Shown here in pieces: positions 28,242-37,191 of a DNA stretch of 64,000 bases. Positions within the stretch are counted from its first letter, which is position 1. Every line of letters begins with the position of its first letter. The position numbers were made by a program, and so were the translations under genes. The notes beneath the pieces are model-generated. The model was not told the origin of the DNA, did not search any database, and worked only from the letters and a program-made list of their open reading frames with translations. The stretch comes from Candidatus Planktophila sp. GTDB lineage: Bacteria > Actinomycetota > Actinomycetes > Nanopelagicales > Nanopelagicaceae. Where the stretch lies: NCBI GenBank assembly GCA_030681675.1, contig JAUXRP010000040.1, positions 248,001 through 312,000 of the forward strand, written 5' to 3'.

Positions 28242-28279
28242 ATGCGAGCCGGGCTTTCATCCGAGAGCCCGGCTCGCAT
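28242..28279 (+). terminator. Strong intra-operon stem-loop after the binding-protein gene
   Basis: A perfect 14-bp GC-rich stem (28242-28255 with 28266-28279) and a 10-nt loop. It is followed by AATAGAAAGG rather than a U-run, so it is more likely an mRNA-stabilising or attenuating element than a full terminator. It lies between the binding-protein gene and the first permease, where such structures raise the level of the binding protein over the membrane parts. Confidence 0.7.
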
Positions 28280-28296
28280 AATAGAAAGGCTAAATT

Positions 28297-29229
28297 TTGA
28301 AGGTTAGATTGCTAGTAGTTGGATCACGACTACTTCAGTTATTAATTCTGCTTGGGACTATCTCAACAACTCTCTTTTTATTGCTGCGCCTTTCCGGTGA
28401 CCCAGCCATCTTGATGGCAGGTGAAGGAGCAAGCCCAGAGACAATCGCTGCCATTTCTGACGAATATGGTTTTGATAAATCGCTAATAGAGCAATACTTA
28501 ATTTTTATTTGGGATATCGCGCGACTTGATTTTGGAAAATCTCTTGTAAATTTGCAGCCAGCTCTTGGTTTCGTACTCCAGTACCTACCTTCAACTCTAA
28601 AACTTACATTCTTGGCGGTCTTCTTTAATTCAATTATGGCTATTCCAGTAGGCGTATGGCTTGGAGCAAAGCCAACTCAGCGTCGCCGCAAGATTCTAAG
28701 CACTTTAGTGAGCGTGGCACAGGGCACGCCAGCCTATGTAATCGGACTTGTACTTATTCAAATCTTCTCAGTTTGGCTTGGTTGGCTGCCTTCGATTGCC
28801 GGTACCGGGACTTGGTCATGGGTGCTGCCGACTGCAACTCTTTCCCTTGCACTTTCACCTAACTTAATTCGAGTAGTAGCAGCAAGTATCGAAGATACAA
28901 CACACCAAGATTATTTCCGAACCGCCAAAGCCAACGGTGCGTCTCCGAGAGATCTATTAATCAAGCATTCTCTACCTAATGCTCTGCTTTCAACAGCATC
29001 TTTACTTGGCGCACAATTTGCTTTCCTATTATCAGGTGCGCTTATCACCGAATATATCTTTGCTTGGCCAGGACTAGGTCTAATTTTGGTGCAGTCAATA
29101 ACGAATTTGGATTTTCCTACGATCCAAGCAACTGTATTTGTAGTTGCCTATTTAGTTTTTATTGTTAATTTAGTCATGGATCAAGTCTTCAGATTAGCTG
29201 ACCCAAGATTGCGCAGGAGCCAGCTATGA
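28297..29229 (+). CDS. Dipeptide/oligopeptide-type ABC permease, DppB-like (importer 1)
   Basis: 310 residues with about six membrane spans; the first (residues 8-30) precedes the typical DppB periplasmic region (GDPAILMAGEGASPE, then a DKS..EQYL block). The EAA loop that contacts the ATPases reads YFRTAKANGASPRDLL. TTG 28297 is the start, after AGAAAGG (28283-28289). It overlaps the next permease by 4 bp. With the neighbouring genes it forms a complete five-part importer. Confidence 0.88.
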   Translation: MKVRLLVVGSRLLQLLILLGTISTTLFLLLRLSGDPAILMAGEGASPETIAAISDEYGFDKSLIEQYLIFIWDIARLDFGKSLVNLQPALGFVLQYLPSTLKLTFLAVFFNSIMAIPVGVWLGAKPTQRRRKILSTLVSVAQGTPAYVIGLVLIQIFSVWLGWLPSIAGTGTWSWVLPTATLSLALSPNLIRVVAASIEDTTHQDYFRTAKANGASPRDLLIKHSLPNALLSTASLLGAQFAFLLSGALITEYIFAWPGLGLILVQSITNLDFPTIQATVFVVAYLVFIVNLVMDQVFRLADPRLRRSQL

Positions 29230-30110
29230 ACCAAGAATTACAAAAACCAGTTATGCCAATTACCAGACGGAAAATTTTTAAGAGTAAGAATAAATCGCTA
29301 TTAACATTGAAAATAAGTGCCATCCTTTTCATGCTCCTGTTTGTGATTGCAATCTTTCAACCCTATTTTTATCGAGTCGACCCTGCACTCTCAGATCTGA
29401 CGCTGCGATTACAGTCACCGAGTCTCAAAGGAGCATGGCTTGGAACTGATGCGCTGGGCCAAGATGTTTACTCGCGTGTTATAGCTGGTTTCAGATGGTC
29501 ACTCGGTATAGGAACTGTCGGAACCACGCTAGGTAGCTTTATCGGAATCTCACTTGGGGTCAGCGCGGCATGGAGTCGAAAGCATCTGCGAATTATTTTG
29601 AGCCGAGTAATTGATATTGGAATTTCGTTCCCTTATTTAATTATCGCAGTCACCATCGTTACTGTTATTGGCCGCGGTTTTTGGCCGCTAGCTCTAACTT
29701 TAGGCTTAGTTAGCTGGCCCACTATCGCTCGAATTGTTTATGCCGAGACCCTCACTTTGCGCGAACGCGAGTATGTAACAGCTGCCCGCTTATTTGGAAT
29801 TGGCGGCATTCGATCTATCTTCACTCATATTCTTCCGGCGCTGCGTCCAACAATTCAGGTAGTCGCCGCATTCACCTTTGCTGAACTTCTGATAGCTGAG
29901 AGCGGCCTTTCCTTTCTCGGTTTGGGTGCGCCACTTGGTACTCCGACTTGGGGAAATATGCTCAACGAGAGTCGGTTATATATGGAAACCGCACCTTGGA
30001 TGATGTTTGGTCCCGTTACTGCCATTATCATTACCATCTTTACCGCCAATCTTTTGGGCGAAGGCTTAAATGCACGTGAACACTCTAGAAGTACGCGAGT
30101 TTCGCAATGA
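29226..30110 (+). CDS. Dipeptide/oligopeptide-type ABC permease, DppC-like (importer 1)
   Basis: 294 residues. After a charged N-terminus there is one span (about 28-48), then the DppC landmark GTDALGQDVYSRVIAG, and five more spans. The EAA loop reads EYVTAARLFGIGG, and SGLSFLGLGAP lies near the end. It overlaps DppB-like and DppD-like genes by 4 bp (ATGA) on each side. Confidence 0.88.
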   Translation: MNQELQKPVMPITRRKIFKSKNKSLLTLKISAILFMLLFVIAIFQPYFYRVDPALSDLTLRLQSPSLKGAWLGTDALGQDVYSRVIAGFRWSLGIGTVGTTLGSFIGISLGVSAAWSRKHLRIILSRVIDIGISFPYLIIAVTIVTVIGRGFWPLALTLGLVSWPTIARIVYAETLTLREREYVTAARLFGIGGIRSIFTHILPALRPTIQVVAAFTFAELLIAESGLSFLGLGAPLGTPTWGNMLNESRLYMETAPWMMFGPVTAIIITIFTANLLGEGLNAREHSRSTRVSQ

Positions 30111-31060
30111 GTAATGCCATCGAGATTAAGAATTTGGTTGTTAGTTTTCCAACTCCAGCGGGGTATTCGGCAGTCGTCCGTGGCATAAACCTAACTATTA
30201 ATCCAGGCGAGCGTATTGCGATTGTGGGCGAGTCCGGTTCTGGTAAAACAATGATGGGCCTTAGCATGTTAGGCATTCAGCCATCGGCGGCTAAAGTTGA
30301 AGGTGAAATACTAATTGGGGATACTAATATGGTTACCGCACCAGATACTGTGGCGCGAAAATTGCGCGGAAATTACATCTCCATGGTCTTCCAGGAGCCA
30401 CTCACATCGCTAAACCCAGTTCGCACTATTTCAAGTCAGCTTTCTGAATCTGTCAGACGTCACAATCAGATTAGTAAGAAAGAAGCCAGAGCTAGAGTTC
30501 TAGATGTCTTAACTGCAGTTGGAATTCCGGCACCGAAAGAGCGAATGAAGTCATATCCGCATCAACTATCAGGTGGATTAAGACAGCGCGTAATGATCGC
30601 GTTAGCATTGATCAATAAGCCTCAATTAGTTGTTGCTGATGAGCCGACCACCGCCCTTGACGCCACGATTCAGGCTCAAATATTGGACTTATTGCGCAGC
30701 GGAATGGGTGATGCAGCCTTGATGCTTATTACTCACGATTTAGCTGTTGCAGCTGATGTTTGTAATCGTATTGTGGTTATGTACGCTGGAAATATCGTTG
30801 AACAAGGCCCAGTTTCAGAAATTCTAAGTAATCCTAAGCATCCATATACACGTGGTTTGTTATCTGCAATCCCTAAGTTTGATCAGGCGAGACCAGCGCT
30901 TAACCCAATTCCGGGATCTCCGCCAACCATCTCCGAAGTTGTGCCTGGCTGTCGCTTTGCATCTCGCTGTTCCTTTGCAGACGCGGAATGCAACGCAGCA
31001 GAGCCTACCTTTATCGACAACATTGCTTGCTTTCACCCAGTGACAGGAACGACTAAATGA
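30107..31060 (+). CDS. Dipeptide-type ABC ATPase, DppD-like (importer 1)
   Basis: 317 residues. Walker A GESGSGKT near residue 40, Q-loop VFQEP, signature LSGGLRQR, Walker [12 protein letters not shown] and H-loop THD are all present. The C-terminal oligopeptide-type extension has its cysteines (GCRFASRC, then C in DAECNAAEP and ACFHP), known in some homologues to bind an Fe-S cluster. It pairs with the next gene as a heterodimeric motor. Confidence 0.88.
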   Translation: MSNAIEIKNLVVSFPTPAGYSAVVRGINLTINPGERIAIVGESGSGKTMMGLSMLGIQPSAAKVEGEILIGDTNMVTAPDTVARKLRGNYISMVFQEPLTSLNPVRTISSQLSESVRRHNQISKKEARARVLDVLTAVGIPAPKERMKSYPHQLSGGLRQRVMIALALINKPQLVVADEPTTALDATIQAQILDLLRSGMGDAALMLITHDLAVAADVCNRIVVMYAGNIVEQGPVSEILSNPKHPYTRGLLSAIPKFDQARPALNPIPGSPPTISEVVPGCRFASRCSFADAECNAAEPTFIDNIACFHPVTGTTK

Positions 31061-32046
31061 GCTCAGCTAAGAGACTTATAGATGCGGTAGATCTTTCGGT
31101 AACTTTTAGAGTTCCAGCCGGTTCACTTCGCGCAGTCGATAAAGTTTCATTTTATGTAAATGCAGGTGAGACAGTTGCGATCGTCGGTGAATCTGGTTCC
31201 GGTAAAACTACCTTAGCGCTTTCCCTCATGCGAGCTTATGCACCAACTTCAGGGCAAATATTCTTTGAAGAGCAAGAGATAACTAATTTATCTGAAAAAG
31301 CACTAAAGGATTTTCGCAAGAAAGTGCAGATGGTGTTTCAAGATCCATACTCAAGTTTGGATCCACGCATGACAGTTTCGCAGGTAATAAGCGAACCACT
31401 ACGTGCGCACTTTAAGTTAAGCGCTAAAGAGCGAGATGAAAAAGCTGGTGAATCACTTAGGGCTGTTGGGCTAAGTGCAGATTTCTTAAACCGTCGGGCT
31501 AGCCAATTTTCAGGTGGTCAACGCCAAAGAATCGCAATTGCCCGTGCGCTAACTTTAGATCCCAAAGTATTGGTTGCCGATGAACCAGTTTCTGCTCTAG
31601 ATGTATCGACACAAGCCCAGATAGTTAATCTCCTGCAAAGTATTCAAGAAGAGCGCGATATCTCTTATATTTTAGTTTCACATGATCTACGCCTTGTTTA
31701 TCACTTAGCCACGCGAGTTGTAGTTATGTACTTAGGCAAAGTTGTCGAAGAAGGCGCCTGCGACGATGTTGTAGCAAACCCTCAGCATCCATATACCGCT
31801 GCCTTGCTCTCGGCAGTGCCTGCTCTTGATGAGGCATCTCGCCGCGACCGCATTGTTTTAAATGGTGCACCTCCATCTCCGATAGCACGGCCAACAGGTT
31901 GCTCGTTCCACCCACGGTGCCCAATCGCCAGACTAGAATGCAGTTCTAATACTCCAGATTTACAAATTTTGCCGAATGGTCGCAAAGTTGCCTGTTTCTA
32001 TCCAGGTGAGTTGCAACCAAATATCAGTTTCATCTCATCAAAATAA
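31057..32046 (+). CDS. Dipeptide-type ABC ATPase, DppF-like (importer 1)
   Basis: 329 residues. Walker [10 protein letters not shown]-loop VFQDPYSSLDPRM, signature FSGGQRQR, Walker B VVADEPVSALDVS and the C-terminal GCSFHPRCPIA extension identify the DppF type. Last transporter gene; the bicupin gene follows 21 bp later, so the catabolic genes downstream are probably in the same transcript. Confidence 0.88.
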   Translation: MSSAKRLIDAVDLSVTFRVPAGSLRAVDKVSFYVNAGETVAIVGESGSGKTTLALSLMRAYAPTSGQIFFEEQEITNLSEKALKDFRKKVQMVFQDPYSSLDPRMTVSQVISEPLRAHFKLSAKERDEKAGESLRAVGLSADFLNRRASQFSGGQRQRIAIARALTLDPKVLVADEPVSALDVSTQAQIVNLLQSIQEERDISYILVSHDLRLVYHLATRVVVMYLGKVVEEGACDDVVANPQHPYTAALLSAVPALDEASRRDRIVLNGAPPSPIARPTGCSFHPRCPIARLECSSNTPDLQILPNGRKVACFYPGELQPNISFISSK

Positions 32047-32067
32047 CTGAGTACTTAGGAGAAACAA

Positions 32068-32904
32068 ATGGGCAGACCGTTTATTGAGTTCATACAATCT
32101 CAACAACTACCATGGCTTGAAAAAGCATATGTAACCAAGGTTCGTCCAGGAATTTTGATTCGTGAGTTGAGTTTGGATATCGAAAGTGGTGGTTGTTCGC
32201 TACTCCTTAAATATCCCGAGGGTTATAAATATTCTGATAGCCACTATTTAAGTGCAGATGAAGAATTCTTTGTAATCGATGGCGAAATAACTATTGATGG
32301 CCAAAAGTACGCTCGTTATAACTATGGCCACTTTCCAAGGGGATATCACACAAAAGAAATTTCAAGCAATGGTGCCATAGTCCTGACATTTTTTAGCGTT
32401 GCTCCAATTGCAATCACCGCTGATTCAAATAGCCCAGACCTTGAGGTAGAGCGAGTAATCAAACATATCGATGCACTTACAGGCGAATGGGGCGGAAACT
32501 TCAATCCTGATTTCCCACCTGGCGCCGGTCGCAAATGGATGCGCCGTGATCCGGTAACTCAAGATGAAACTTGGGTACTTGGAACTATGCCGCTGCGATA
32601 TGGAATGCGTTCTGAGAAACACCCAGTTGTTGAGGAGGCATACCTACTATCAGGTGAGTTAGTTGGCCACTTAGGCACAATGACTCCTGGAGCCTATTTC
32701 TGGCGCCCACCTGAGGAACCACATGGCCCTTTTGGATCAATGACCGGCAATCTTTATTTATTTAGAACGGTAGGCGGTCCACTTAGCACTATTTACGAAC
32801 CAGATTCAAGAGAGTTCAATTGGAAGCCTAAGTATGATCCAATCTTGCCTACCGAAATGGCTTTACTGCCAGCATTTGATGGGTGTGCTTGTCAGGCTTA
32901 TTAA
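32068..32904 (+). CDS. Bicupin protein (ChrR/DUF4437-like)
   Basis: 278 residues with two cupin-like halves. In the first, YKYSDSHYLSADEEFFVIDGE (about residues 53-73) and the later HFPRGYHTK carry the spaced His/Glu typical of a metal site. In the second, EKHPVVEEAYLLSGE and PPEEPHGP do the same. Such proteins include dioxygenases, isomerases and sensors. It is encoded right after the importer and before the second methyltransferase, so it may act on the imported compound. The metal and reaction are not readable. The ATG follows TTAGGAGAAAC. Confidence 0.68.
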   Translation: MGRPFIEFIQSQQLPWLEKAYVTKVRPGILIRELSLDIESGGCSLLLKYPEGYKYSDSHYLSADEEFFVIDGEITIDGQKYARYNYGHFPRGYHTKEISSNGAIVLTFFSVAPIAITADSNSPDLEVERVIKHIDALTGEWGGNFNPDFPPGAGRKWMRRDPVTQDETWVLGTMPLRYGMRSEKHPVVEEAYLLSGELVGHLGTMTPGAYFWRPPEEPHGPFGSMTGNLYLFRTVGGPLSTIYEPDSREFNWKPKYDPILPTEMALLPAFDGCACQAY

Positions 32905-32939
32905 GTTTTAGAAATTGGATAGAGAGAAGAGGAAAAGAT

Positions 32940-34013
32940 ATGCGCGATATAGAAGAGATGTTGACTCTAGATGAACGAGCCAGCGCTGACTTCATTCTTT
33001 CTCTAAGAAAGCAATGGTCGGCAACAGTATATCCAGCCTTCGTCAATGAGTTTAAGAACTCTGGTGAAAAAATTTCCTCGCCTCAAGAGGGCGAAATTAA
33101 AATGAAGAATATGTCACTTTATTCTTGGTTTAGCCATCTCGAGCGGATTGGCCAGAAAATGATGTGGCGGTTAGGTAGTGATGTAGTTTTCCGTTGTAGC
33201 GATGAACTACTTGCGCAATTAAATGCAGCACCCGTAGTAGGCAAAGGTTCGCTTAAATTGGATCCGGAACTTAATCTACCTAACTGGTACACCGAAACTG
33301 ATATTCACATGCAGCCGGGTAGTTTCTATTCAAATGATTTATCGGGTTATGTCTACCAATTCGGAGCCCGAATCGTAATGTTGCGTGATAACGATGGCTA
33401 TAAGTTCCATAAGTTATTTGCTAACACTGCGCTTCCAGATCTTCCAGAAAATGCTCGTATAGTAGATATCGCCTGCGGTTTTGGTAAGAGTACGCGGCCA
33501 TTAGTTCATCGATATCCAGGTGCTGAGGTAATCGGTGTTGACTTAGCTGCACCAGGTTTGAAATTGGCTCATGCTGAAGCCGAAGCCGAAGGTCTACCAA
33601 TTCACTACCGCCAGGAGGATGGCCGTAAAGTTGGGCTGCCTGATGCTTCAGTCGACTTAGTTACCGGTACCATGATTCTCCATGAGATGCCACAAACTGC
33701 AATCATTGAAGCTATCGGCGAAGCTGCCCGATTATTAAAGCCTGGTGGCGTAATACGATTCCTCGAATTCCAACCAACTGGCGATCCAGTGCGAGATGCC
33801 ACTGTATACGAGCATGCCGAACGCAATAACGAACCATATTTCCGCGCATTATTTGCAACTGACTTGGTTAAAGAATGTGAAAAGTTTGGTTTGAAAGATG
33901 TCAAATGGGTTGCCTTTGATGAACGCGCTGATGGTTTGCGTCCACAAGGTTGGCCAGAACGATCTGACTGGCACTTCCCATGGTGCGTTCTACAAGCAAC
34001 GAAGGTGGCCTAA
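32940..34013 (+). CDS. Class I SAM-dependent methyltransferase (module copy 2)
   Basis: 357 residues from ATG 32940 (site AGAGGAAAAG); an upstream in-frame ATG inside the bicupin gene is less likely. Motif I VDIACGFGKS at 175-184, acidic GVDLAAPG, LHEMP at 247-251 and RLLKPGG near 264-270 define the methyltransferase half. The N-terminal half carries HMQPGSFYSNDLSGYVYQFG (123-142), matching HRQPGSYHADPLSGHVYHYG in the 19359-20459 protein. The extended N-terminal domain thus appears to be a shared, possibly substrate-binding, region. Its last base is the first base of the small partner gene (TAATG). Substrate unknown. Confidence 0.8.
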   Translation: MRDIEEMLTLDERASADFILSLRKQWSATVYPAFVNEFKNSGEKISSPQEGEIKMKNMSLYSWFSHLERIGQKMMWRLGSDVVFRCSDELLAQLNAAPVVGKGSLKLDPELNLPNWYTETDIHMQPGSFYSNDLSGYVYQFGARIVMLRDNDGYKFHKLFANTALPDLPENARIVDIACGFGKSTRPLVHRYPGAEVIGVDLAAPGLKLAHAEAEAEGLPIHYRQEDGRKVGLPDASVDLVTGTMILHEMPQTAIIEAIGEAARLLKPGGVIRFLEFQPTGDPVRDATVYEHAERNNEPYFRALFATDLVKECEKFGLKDVKWVAFDERADGLRPQGWPERSDWHFPWCVLQATKVA

Positions 34014-34339
34014 TGTCTAAAGAATTTGATTTCTTCGGTAACCCTCAAGTTTCTAAGTTATTCGATTTAATTCTTCAACTGGGCATGGATTTACATGTTG
34101 CTAATACTCGAATTAGAGCACTTGAAATGCAGCTCGTTCGCAACGGCGAACTTAAGCCAGGCGATATTGATTTGTTCAAACCAACTGATTCTGAAAAATT
34201 AGTTCTTGATAAGACTCGCGATGAGTTTATGGATCGCATAATGCGAATTATCACCGAGGTCGGCCCATCAGAATATCCATTGCGCGAACAATGGGATGAA
34301 GCTATTGCAAAACGTGAGGCTGCCCAGAAAAACTCCTAG
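34013..34339 (+). CDS. Small partner protein of methyltransferase (copy 2)
   Basis: 108 residues from ATG 34013. Mostly helical prediction: FDLILQLGMDLHVANTRIRA (about 17-36), a turn with GELKPGDIDLF, then RDEFMDRIMRIITEVG (69-84) and a charged C-terminus. It matches the 92-residue protein at 20456-20734 in order and key residues, and both follow a methyltransferase without a gap. It has no signal peptide or membrane span. A role as obligate subunit is inferred from the conserved pairing. Confidence 0.72.
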   Translation: MSKEFDFFGNPQVSKLFDLILQLGMDLHVANTRIRALEMQLVRNGELKPGDIDLFKPTDSEKLVLDKTRDEFMDRIMRIITEVGPSEYPLREQWDEAIAKREAAQKNS

Positions 34340-34376
34340 TTTTAGAGTCAATTAAGTGAATTTCGAGAGGCATATC

Positions 34377-35738
34377 ATGACTAATAGCAATGCGCAGTTA
34401 ATTTATGCCGCGGCTGTTATAACCATGAATGATGCCGGTGATATTTACTCTCCGGGTTTTCTGCGCATTAAAGATAACCTGATCACCGAAGTTGGCCCGG
34501 GTAGGCCAGAATTGCAGAACGGTGAAACCCTGCTCGATTTTGCAGATGACATCTTGTTACCTTCATTTGTAAATACTCATCATCACATTGCCAGCTCACT
34601 GCTTCAAGGAACAGAACCAAAACGTAAGATGGCCGTTGGCACGGTTAGCGAGGGGGCTTGGCTAAAATTGTCAGTTGGCTTTGATCGTGATCAATGTGAG
34701 GCTGGAGCTTCGCTTGGATACTTGCAATTATTGGAAAGTGGCATAACCACCACAACTGATTCACAATCGACCTGGAAAGGTCTCTCGAAACTAGATGGCT
34801 CCATTTCTGCTGCGGTTAAATCAGGTCTTCGCGTAATTTTCTGCGCGGCTTTTGTCAATAAGACCGAACTAGTCCCAAGTGAGTATCAATTAACGGTTTC
34901 CGAGTCTGTCGCAGAATTAGCGCGCTTACGCGCTACTTATCAAAATGAACGTGTAACGATTGAGCCTGAGCCGCTCTCGTTGCCTCGCGTCACAGATAAA
35001 TTGATAAAAGCACTCCATGCTGAGCGCAACTATTTAATGGCTATGCATCTGACTTACTCAGAGGAATTCGATCAATGGGCTCGCAAGGAATTCGGATATC
35101 CGGCTCTAGTTCATTTAGACAAACTTGGCGTACTCGATGATAAGTCATTACTTGCGCACCCAGTCCACTTCGATGATGAAGAAGTTGAATTAGTTATCCA
35201 AAGTGGAGCATCTGCTGCATATTGCGCAGTTAGCAATATGCATATGGGCTTAGTGGTTCCGGACTTACGTAGATATAGCGAGAAAGGAATTGCCGTCGGT
35301 CTTGGTTTAGATCATCCAAATGGTTCCCATGATTTCTTTGAAACGATGAAAACTACAGTTTTAGCGCAACGAAGTCTCAACCGCGACCAAGAATCTTTCA
35401 CGCCGCTTAGAGCCTTAGAGATGGCCACGCGAGATGGTGCTAAGGCTTTAAAGTTATTTGACCAAATTGGTTCTCTTGAAAAGGGCAAAAGAGCAGATTT
35501 ACTAGTAATTGATGGCAACTCGCCTGAGCTGCAGCCACCTGCCGGCCTAATTTCTCAAGTTGTAATGGCAGCTAAATCCAAATGTGTTAAGCACGTTGCA
35601 ATGGATGGCAAGTGGTATATATTCGATTACAAACATCAAAGCATGAATCCGCAGGAAATCTTCGCTAACGCCCGTGAAGTTCAGAAGCGACTACTTGAAT
35701 CGGCCGGAATTTATTATGGAGTTCGCGGTGCTCGTTAA
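34377..35738 (+). CDS. Amidohydrolase, TRZ/ATZ-cytosine deaminase type
   Basis: 453 residues from ATG 34377 with GAGAGG at 34365-34370. Metal-site motifs of the superfamily are visible: NTHHH at 67-71, AMHLTYSEEF (strand 5 His and Glu), LLAHPVHFDDEE (strand 6 His) and GLGLDHPNGSHDFFETM (strand 8 Asp). The C-terminal ATRDGAKALKLFDQIGSLEKGKRADLLVIDG is typical. These enzymes deaminate or dechlorinate N-heterocycles or act on related C-N bonds. Context suggests a step in breakdown of an N-containing ring. Substrate unknown. Confidence 0.82.
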   Translation: MTNSNAQLIYAAAVITMNDAGDIYSPGFLRIKDNLITEVGPGRPELQNGETLLDFADDILLPSFVNTHHHIASSLLQGTEPKRKMAVGTVSEGAWLKLSVGFDRDQCEAGASLGYLQLLESGITTTTDSQSTWKGLSKLDGSISAAVKSGLRVIFCAAFVNKTELVPSEYQLTVSESVAELARLRATYQNERVTIEPEPLSLPRVTDKLIKALHAERNYLMAMHLTYSEEFDQWARKEFGYPALVHLDKLGVLDDKSLLAHPVHFDDEEVELVIQSGASAAYCAVSNMHMGLVVPDLRRYSEKGIAVGLGLDHPNGSHDFFETMKTTVLAQRSLNRDQESFTPLRALEMATRDGAKALKLFDQIGSLEKGKRADLLVIDGNSPELQPPAGLISQVVMAAKSKCVKHVAMDGKWYIFDYKHQSMNPQEIFANAREVQKRLLESAGIYYGVRGAR

Positions 35739-35770
35739 ATTAATTAACCTAGAAGCAGGGGAGTATCGCA

Positions 35771-36196
35771 ATGAGTGCACATATTCATAAACCAGAGCTT
35801 TCGCAACAAGTTGTTTTAGCCGGTATTAATTTCGCAAAAGAACTTGGCTTAGAGATGACCGTGGCTTTGGTCGATGCCAGTGGAAATCTGGTCTCATTCG
35901 CTCGAACTGAGCGCGCTTCGATGGCAGCGATTGAGTCGGTTGCAGCAAAAGCTCGCACTGCTATCTGGTTTGGCAGACCAACTGCGAAAACGGTTGAAGC
36001 TGCTGAAAAGAGGCCAGTTGTTTATACGAGCATTATGGGAACAAGTCCCAATAAATTGGTTCTCTCCATGGGCGGCGAGTTGCTCTATCTAGATGGTGAA
36101 ATTGTTGGCGCAATTGCAAGTGCAGGCGCCTCAGGGGTAGAAGATATTCAAGTTTCTCAAAAATGTGTTGAAATTTGGAAATCGCTAAATAGCTAA
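35771..36196 (+). CDS. GlcG/HbpS family protein (PduO C-terminal type)
   Basis: 141 residues. MTVALVDASGNLVSFAR, AAKARTAIWFG and GGELLYLDGEIVGAIASAGAS (a pattern of about 65-140) are the marks of the GlcG/HbpS fold. Members bind heme or corrinoids, or have no known function, and are often placed in catabolic operons. No signal peptide is seen, unlike the extracellular HbpS. The site GCAGGGGAG precedes the ATG. Confidence 0.78.
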   Translation: MSAHIHKPELSQQVVLAGINFAKELGLEMTVALVDASGNLVSFARTERASMAAIESVAAKARTAIWFGRPTAKTVEAAEKRPVVYTSIMGTSPNKLVLSMGGELLYLDGEIVGAIASAGASGVEDIQVSQKCVEIWKSLNS

Positions 36197-36266
36197 CTCT
36201 TCTATTTGAATATGTTATTGTGTTTCTATGCACAAAGAACTATTCATATCCTAGATATGTCCACTT

Positions 36267-36282
36267 CTAAATCACTGTTTAG
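36267..36282. promoter_or_regulatory. Inverted repeat upstream of the CitE-like gene
   Basis: CTAAA-tcactg-TTTAG, with CCA (36261-36263) and TGG (36283-36285) able to extend it past a 3-nt bulge, 22 bp before the ATG. The 107-bp gap here may hold an internal promoter or operator. Weak evidence. Confidence 0.25.
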
Positions 36283-36303
36283 TGGAAGGACACGAATCGG
36301 ATA

Positions 36304-37143
36304 ATGAGCGCACGTAGCCATCTATATGTGCCTGCCAATGATTTAGAGCGATTAACTAAAGCCCTTGGCCGTGGTGCGGATGCGCTAATTGTTGACCTCG
36401 AAGATGGTGTCTCGCCAACCGATAAAGGTACCGCTCGCGAAAACCTAACTTCTTTTCTCAATGATCTCGATTCTTCGGTAGAGATTTGGGTGCGCGTCAA
36501 TCCAGAAAAAGGTGTCCTCGAGTCTGATTTAGCGGCTGCAGTTCACCAGAATTGTTGTGGAATTGTTTTAGCTAAAGCATCAACTTTGGCAGAAATTGAA
36601 AGCCTAAATTCAATTCTAACTGGGCTCGAAAGCTCTCGTGGCATTTCTAAGCCGCTGGAAGTTTCTGCATTAATCGAATCGGCAGCTGGCGTTTTCAATG
36701 CGCAAGCGATCGCAACTGGCCCACGTGTAACTCGCTTGCAATTGGGCGAAGCTGATTTACGCGCTGATTTACGCGTTTCCGACGCTGCTGGTGAAACCAC
36801 CACACAATTCGCTCGCAGCATGGCAGTATTCGCGAGTGCTGCAGCAGGAATTAATCCACCAGTTGCTGCGGTATCGACTAACTTTAAAGATCTAGTTGCT
36901 TATCGCAAGAGCTCGCAAGATTTTAAAAAGTGGGGTTACTTCGGTCGTGCATGTATTCACCCAGCACAGATTGAAATTGCTAACGAGGTATTTACACCTA
37001 ATGCTGAAGAACTTGCTGCGGCACAAGATATTCTCGATCGCCTAGCTGCGGCAGGAGGTGGTGTTGCACTCGATGCCAAAGGCCGCATGATTGATGAAGC
37101 GATTGCCAAAATTGCTCGTCGTACCTTAGTTACAGGAAAGTAG
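36304..37143 (+). CDS. HpcH/HpaI-CitE-like lyase (CoA-ester lyase type)
   Basis: 279 residues. DLEDGVSP at 31-38, LIESAAGVFNAQAIA near 125, GEADLRADL near 147 and FGRACIHPAQIEIANE near 220 are the Mg-site and substrate motifs of CitE-like enzymes, which split beta-hydroxyacyl-CoA esters such as citramalyl-, malyl- or methylmalyl-CoA. It stands without CitD/CitF, as in the stand-alone CoA-ester lyases. With a class III CoA-transferase and an MmgE/PrpD protein nearby, it could finish breakdown of a branched or unsaturated diacid to acetyl-CoA and a keto acid. Inferred pathway. Confidence 0.82.
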   Translation: MSARSHLYVPANDLERLTKALGRGADALIVDLEDGVSPTDKGTARENLTSFLNDLDSSVEIWVRVNPEKGVLESDLAAAVHQNCCGIVLAKASTLAEIESLNSILTGLESSRGISKPLEVSALIESAAGVFNAQAIATGPRVTRLQLGEADLRADLRVSDAAGETTTQFARSMAVFASAAAGINPPVAAVSTNFKDLVAYRKSSQDFKKWGYFGRACIHPAQIEIANEVFTPNAEELAAAQDILDRLAAAGGGVALDAKGRMIDEAIAKIARRTLVTGK

Positions 37144-37191
37144 ATAAACGTCTTAGATTTTCTAATGCAGCAAACTTTAAATACCTTCTGT

